From Lachnospiraceae bacterium (lineage in GTDB: Bacteria; Bacillota; Clostridia; Lachnospirales; Lachnospiraceae): 41,295 bases of DNA. The stretch covers positions 1-41,295 of the forward strand of contig JAQYAY010000011.1 of NCBI GenBank assembly GCA_029338735.1, given 5' to 3'. Positions 39,507 to 41,295 of this stretch are shown here, piece by piece. The position numbers were made by a program, and so were the translations under genes. A model generated the notes under the pieces. The model saw only the letters and a program-made list of their open reading frames with translations. It was not told the origin of the DNA and made no database searches. Every line of letters starts with the position of its first letter. Position 1 is the stretch's first letter.

Positions 39507-39637
39507 CCGAGGTCGTTCTCTGAGATTAGCGAAAACGAGCCAGCGGCGAAGTTTGAGCTTAATGAAGAGAACTTCCTTAATGAGTAGTGTGGGAGGGAGC
39601 CTCTCCCCATATAGACCACAGGAGGAATTTTTTCATC
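39507..39637 (+). promoter_or_regulatory. Structured rplK-rplA spacer
   Basis: 131 bp without a coding frame. It can form gaag-agaa-cttc (around 39564-39576) and gggag...ctccc (39591-39595 with 39603-39607) just ahead of the rplA Shine-Dalgarno (ggagg at 39621). L1 is known to regulate translation by binding mRNA that mimics its rRNA site, so this may be its target or a processing region. No clear promoter was seen. Confidence 0.4.
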
Positions 39638-40333
39638 ATGAAAAGAGGAAAAAAGTATCAGGACGCCGTTAAGTCCTATGATAAATCTAAACAGTACGAT
39701 GCAGCTGAGGCAGTTGCAATCGTAAAGAAGAACGCCACAGCCAAGTTCGACGAGACGATCGAAGTTCATATCCGTACAGGATGTGACGGACGTCATGCCG
39801 ATCAGCAGATCCGTGGTGCTGTAGTTCTTCCTCATGGAACAGGTAAGACTGTTCGTGTCCTTGTATTCGCTAAGGGTGCAAAGGCTGATGAGGCTACAGC
39901 GGCAGGTGCTGATTATGTCGGCGGCGAAGAGCTCATTCCGAAGATTCAGAATGAGGGCTGGCTTGATTTCGATGTAGTAGTTGCTACACCTGATATGATG
40001 AGCGTTGTTGGACGTCTCGGACGTGTTCTCGGACCTAAGGGTCTCATGCCGAACCCGAAGGCAGGAACAGTCACAATGGATGTCACCAAGGCTATCAATG
40101 ATATCAAAGCCGGTAAGATCGAGTATCGTCTGGACAAGGCTAATATCATCCATGTACCAGTAGGAAAGGCTTCATTCAGCGAAGCTGATCTTGCTGACAA
40201 CTTCCAGGCTCTTATGGATGCTATTGTCAAGGCTCGTCCAAGCACCCTCAAGGGTACTTACCTGAAGAACATCACCCTTACTTCTACAATGGGTCCTGGT
40301 GTTCGTGTAAATTCAGTTCCTTACGGAATGTAA
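39638..40333 (+). CDS. rplA: 50S ribosomal protein L1
   Basis: A 231-aa protein of the L1 stalk, which moves E-site tRNA; in many bacteria it also represses its own operon. [16 protein letters not shown] is the usual start, and [15 protein letters not shown] is the signature loop. An in-frame ATG 51 bases upstream lies in the structured spacer and lacks a good RBS; ggagg stands 12 bases before the chosen ATG, longer than its neighbours' spacing. Length is standard. Confidence 0.96.
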   Translation: MKRGKKYQDAVKSYDKSKQYDAAEAVAIVKKNATAKFDETIEVHIRTGCDGRHADQQIRGAVVLPHGTGKTVRVLVFAKGAKADEATAAGADYVGGEELIPKIQNEGWLDFDVVVATPDMMSVVGRLGRVLGPKGLMPNPKAGTVTMDVTKAINDIKAGKIEYRLDKANIIHVPVGKASFSEADLADNFQALMDAIVKARPSTLKGTYLKNITLTSTMGPGVRVNSVPYGM

Positions 40334-40340
40334 TTAATAC

Positions 40341-40369
40341 TTGACAAGACAGTCCAAAAGATATATTAT
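40341..40369 (+). promoter_or_regulatory. Promoter of the rplJ-rplL transcript
   Basis: TTGACA (40341-40346), 17-bp spacer, TATTAT (40364-40369). Initiation near 40376 is at the 5' edge of the L10 leader. Confidence 0.85.
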
Positions 40370-40375
40370 TTAAAA

Positions 40376-40489
40376 GCTTGCCATAGACAGCAGGTGGTTG
40401 AAGACCATAACGCATGCAACCTGCCGAGGTAATGTTCTTTAACAAGACATTTCAGAACTCTGTGGCTTCATGCACAGAGTTCTTTTTTA
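40376..40489 (+). ncRNA. Ribosomal protein L10 leader
   Basis: A cis-regulatory mRNA leader matching the L10 leader of Firmicutes: gcaggt (40390-40395) pairs with acctgc (40419-40424), followed by cgaggt and the kinked region that L10(L12)4 binds. It ends with a perfect 11-bp terminator stem (agaactctgtg 40454-40464 / cacagagttct 40473-40483) and a T-run to 40488. Excess L10 should favour termination before rplJ. Confidence 0.88.
40454..40488 (+). terminator. Terminator inside the L10 leader (attenuator)
   Basis: A perfect 11-bp stem, 8-nt loop and six T, 38 bp before the rplJ start codon; it is the expression platform of the leader. Confidence 0.93.
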
Positions 40490-40526
40490 TGCAAGCGCAA
40501 TACTATACTTATAGGAGGCAAGAAAT

Positions 40527-41066
40527 TTGGCTAAAGTAGAATTAAAACAGCCGATCGTAGACGAGATCTCAGAGCAGATCAAAGATGCGCAGTCAGTTGT
40601 TCTTGTTGACTACCGTGGCCTTACTGTTGCACAGGATACGGATATGCGTAAGCAGCTCCGTGAAGCCGGATGCACATACAAGGTCTACAAGAACACAATG
40701 ATGAAGCGTGCATTTGCCGGTACTGACTGTGAGCAGCTTAGCGACCTTCTCGAAGGAACTAATGCAATTGCAATCAGTAAGGATGATGCTACAGCTCCAG
40801 CGCGTATCATCACAAAGGTAGCAAAGGATGCGCCTGCACTTGAGATCAAGGCTGGTATCGTAGAGGGAACATACTACGATGCAGCAGGAATGAAGACAAT
40901 CGCAAGCATCCCATCAAGAGACGAGCTTCTTTCTCGTCTGCTTGGTTCTCTCCAGAGCCCGATCACGAACTTCGCTCGTGTTCTGAAGCAGATCGCAGAC
41001 AAGGGTGGCGGCGAGGCAGCAGAGGCTGCAGCACCAGCAGAGGAAGCAGCACCAGCAGCCGAGTAA
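40527..41066 (+). CDS. rplJ: 50S ribosomal protein L10
   Basis: A 179-aa protein that anchors L7/L12 dimers to the ribosome. The start codon is TTG, eight bases after ggagg (MAKVELKQPIVDEISEQI). VVLVDYRGLTVAQ and YKVYKNTMMKRA are typical. The C-terminal helix that binds L12 ends in an Ala/Glu/Pro-rich tail. Regulated by the leader just upstream. Confidence 0.96.
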   Translation: MAKVELKQPIVDEISEQIKDAQSVVLVDYRGLTVAQDTDMRKQLREAGCTYKVYKNTMMKRAFAGTDCEQLSDLLEGTNAIAISKDDATAPARIITKVAKDAPALEIKAGIVEGTYYDAAGMKTIASIPSRDELLSRLLGSLQSPITNFARVLKQIADKGGGEAAEAAAPAEEAAPAAE

Positions 41067-41132
41067 CGGTTAGCAAAGTGGTCAGGGAGTACGCCCGGAT
41101 CATACAAAACAGATATCTATAGACATAATACA

Positions 41133-41164
41133 GGCAGGAGCGTGAGTGCGAATCAGCTCCTGCC
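41133..41164 (+). other. Hairpin between rplJ and rplL
   Basis: A perfect 9-bp stem ggcaggagc / gctcctgcc around a 14-nt loop, without a T-run. It may be an RNA processing or stability element that lets rplL exceed rplJ in yield (L12 is needed in four or more copies); inferred only. Confidence 0.5.
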
Positions 41165-41203
41165 GGGATGAATCCTGAAATTAAGTTTTGGAGGAAAAAC
41201 AAA

Positions 41204-41295
41204 ATGGCAAAGATGACAACAGACGAGTTTATCGCAGCAATCAAAGAGCTTTCAGTTCTTGAGCTTAATGACCTTGTAAAGGCATGTGAGGAAGA
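41204..41295 (+). CDS. rplL: 50S ribosomal protein L7/L12, 5' part
   Basis: The first 30 residues (MAKMTTDEFIAAIKELSVLE...) are the N-terminal dimerisation domain of L7/L12, which binds L10 and recruits translation factors. ggagg precedes the ATG. The gene runs off the window. Confidence 0.93.
   Translation, partial: MAKMTTDEFIAAIKELSVLELNDLVKACEE

Noticed and set aside
39587-39637. Upstream in-frame ATG for rplA
   Set aside because: L1 starts at MKRGKKYQ, and the extra frame covers the structured spacer.
39395-40153. 252-codon minus-strand frame over rplK-rplA
   Set aside because: Antisense to two ribosomal protein genes; not plausible as coding.
1-41295. tRNA or rRNA genes, phage, IS transposase or defence genes
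   Set aside because: None could be supported on either strand; only repeat elements without a transposase were found.

Overview
The window reads as chromosomal DNA from a Gram-positive anaerobe of the class Clostridia, most likely Lachnospiraceae. This is inferred from gene content and codon habit, not from a database search. Pointers are a GGGtGRT-family protein, a group B-like [FeFe] hydrogenase followed by an ASKHA/[2Fe-2S] protein, oligoendopeptidase F, a Sapep dipeptidase, a DUF438/hemerythrin protein, a four-Cys L33, the order ftsE-ftsX-S41 protease, and strong Shine-Dalgarno sites with several GTG/TTG starts. The gene content looks like core chromosome: no phage, plasmid, CRISPR or IS transposase genes were seen.

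Layout. 1-2240: 3' end of a GGGtGRT gene, a ThiE/TenI-like gene, and an orphan amino-acid-type solute-binding lipoprotein. 2250-8800: an apparent transcription unit of two membrane GGDEF proteins, a [FeFe] hydrogenase and its ASKHA partner. 8810-12230: a PLP aspartate-type aminotransferase and an O-antigen-ligase-like membrane protein. 12225-15860: Sapep dipeptidase, aldose-1-epimerase-like protein and a secreted Big2 + NlpC/P60 protein. 15861-16757: a HAD (Cof-type) phosphatase. 16791-19864 (minus strand): a GntR(YtrA)-ATPase-permease operon. 19865-20111: a 128-bp long inverted repeat and a promoter. 20112-26890: radical SAM/SPASM-like protein, patatin, CPBP protease and dnaE. 26923-29995: pepF, and on the minus strand a DUF438/hemerythrin gene that overlaps it tail to tail. 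30122-32792: a 59-aa Cys protein, trxB, and an SH3-SH3-NlpC/P60 wall hydrolase with a candidate WalR box. 32940-37980: PucR-like regulator, ftsE, ftsX, S41 protease and prfB, every junction overlapping. 37989-41295: rpmG, secE, nusG, rplK, rplA, an L10 leader, rplJ and the start of rplL.

How the parts fit. Several units concern the cell envelope: two NlpC/P60 enzymes, FtsEX with a CtpB-like protease, a polysaccharide ligase/polymerase and a YtrA-type ABC exporter. The redox genes (hydrogenase with ASKHA, TrxB, hemerythrin protein) fit a fermenting anaerobe. The last block is the standard translation/transcription cluster with its ribosomal-protein leader.

The most notable signals are non-coding. 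At four junctions, possibly five, the promoter of the next gene is superimposed on the intrinsic terminator of the previous one; at the HAD gene the Shine-Dalgarno also lies in the terminator stem. A family of REP-like palindromes (core ggacggttctc) sits at gene ends, once doing duty as the dnaE terminator. A 128-bp near-palindrome abuts the GntR promoter. prfB has lost the usual programmed frameshift. No defence system, biosynthetic cluster or other clearly new multi-gene system was seen; the most open protein-level questions are the GGDEF-hydrogenase unit and the radical SAM-patatin-CPBP group.
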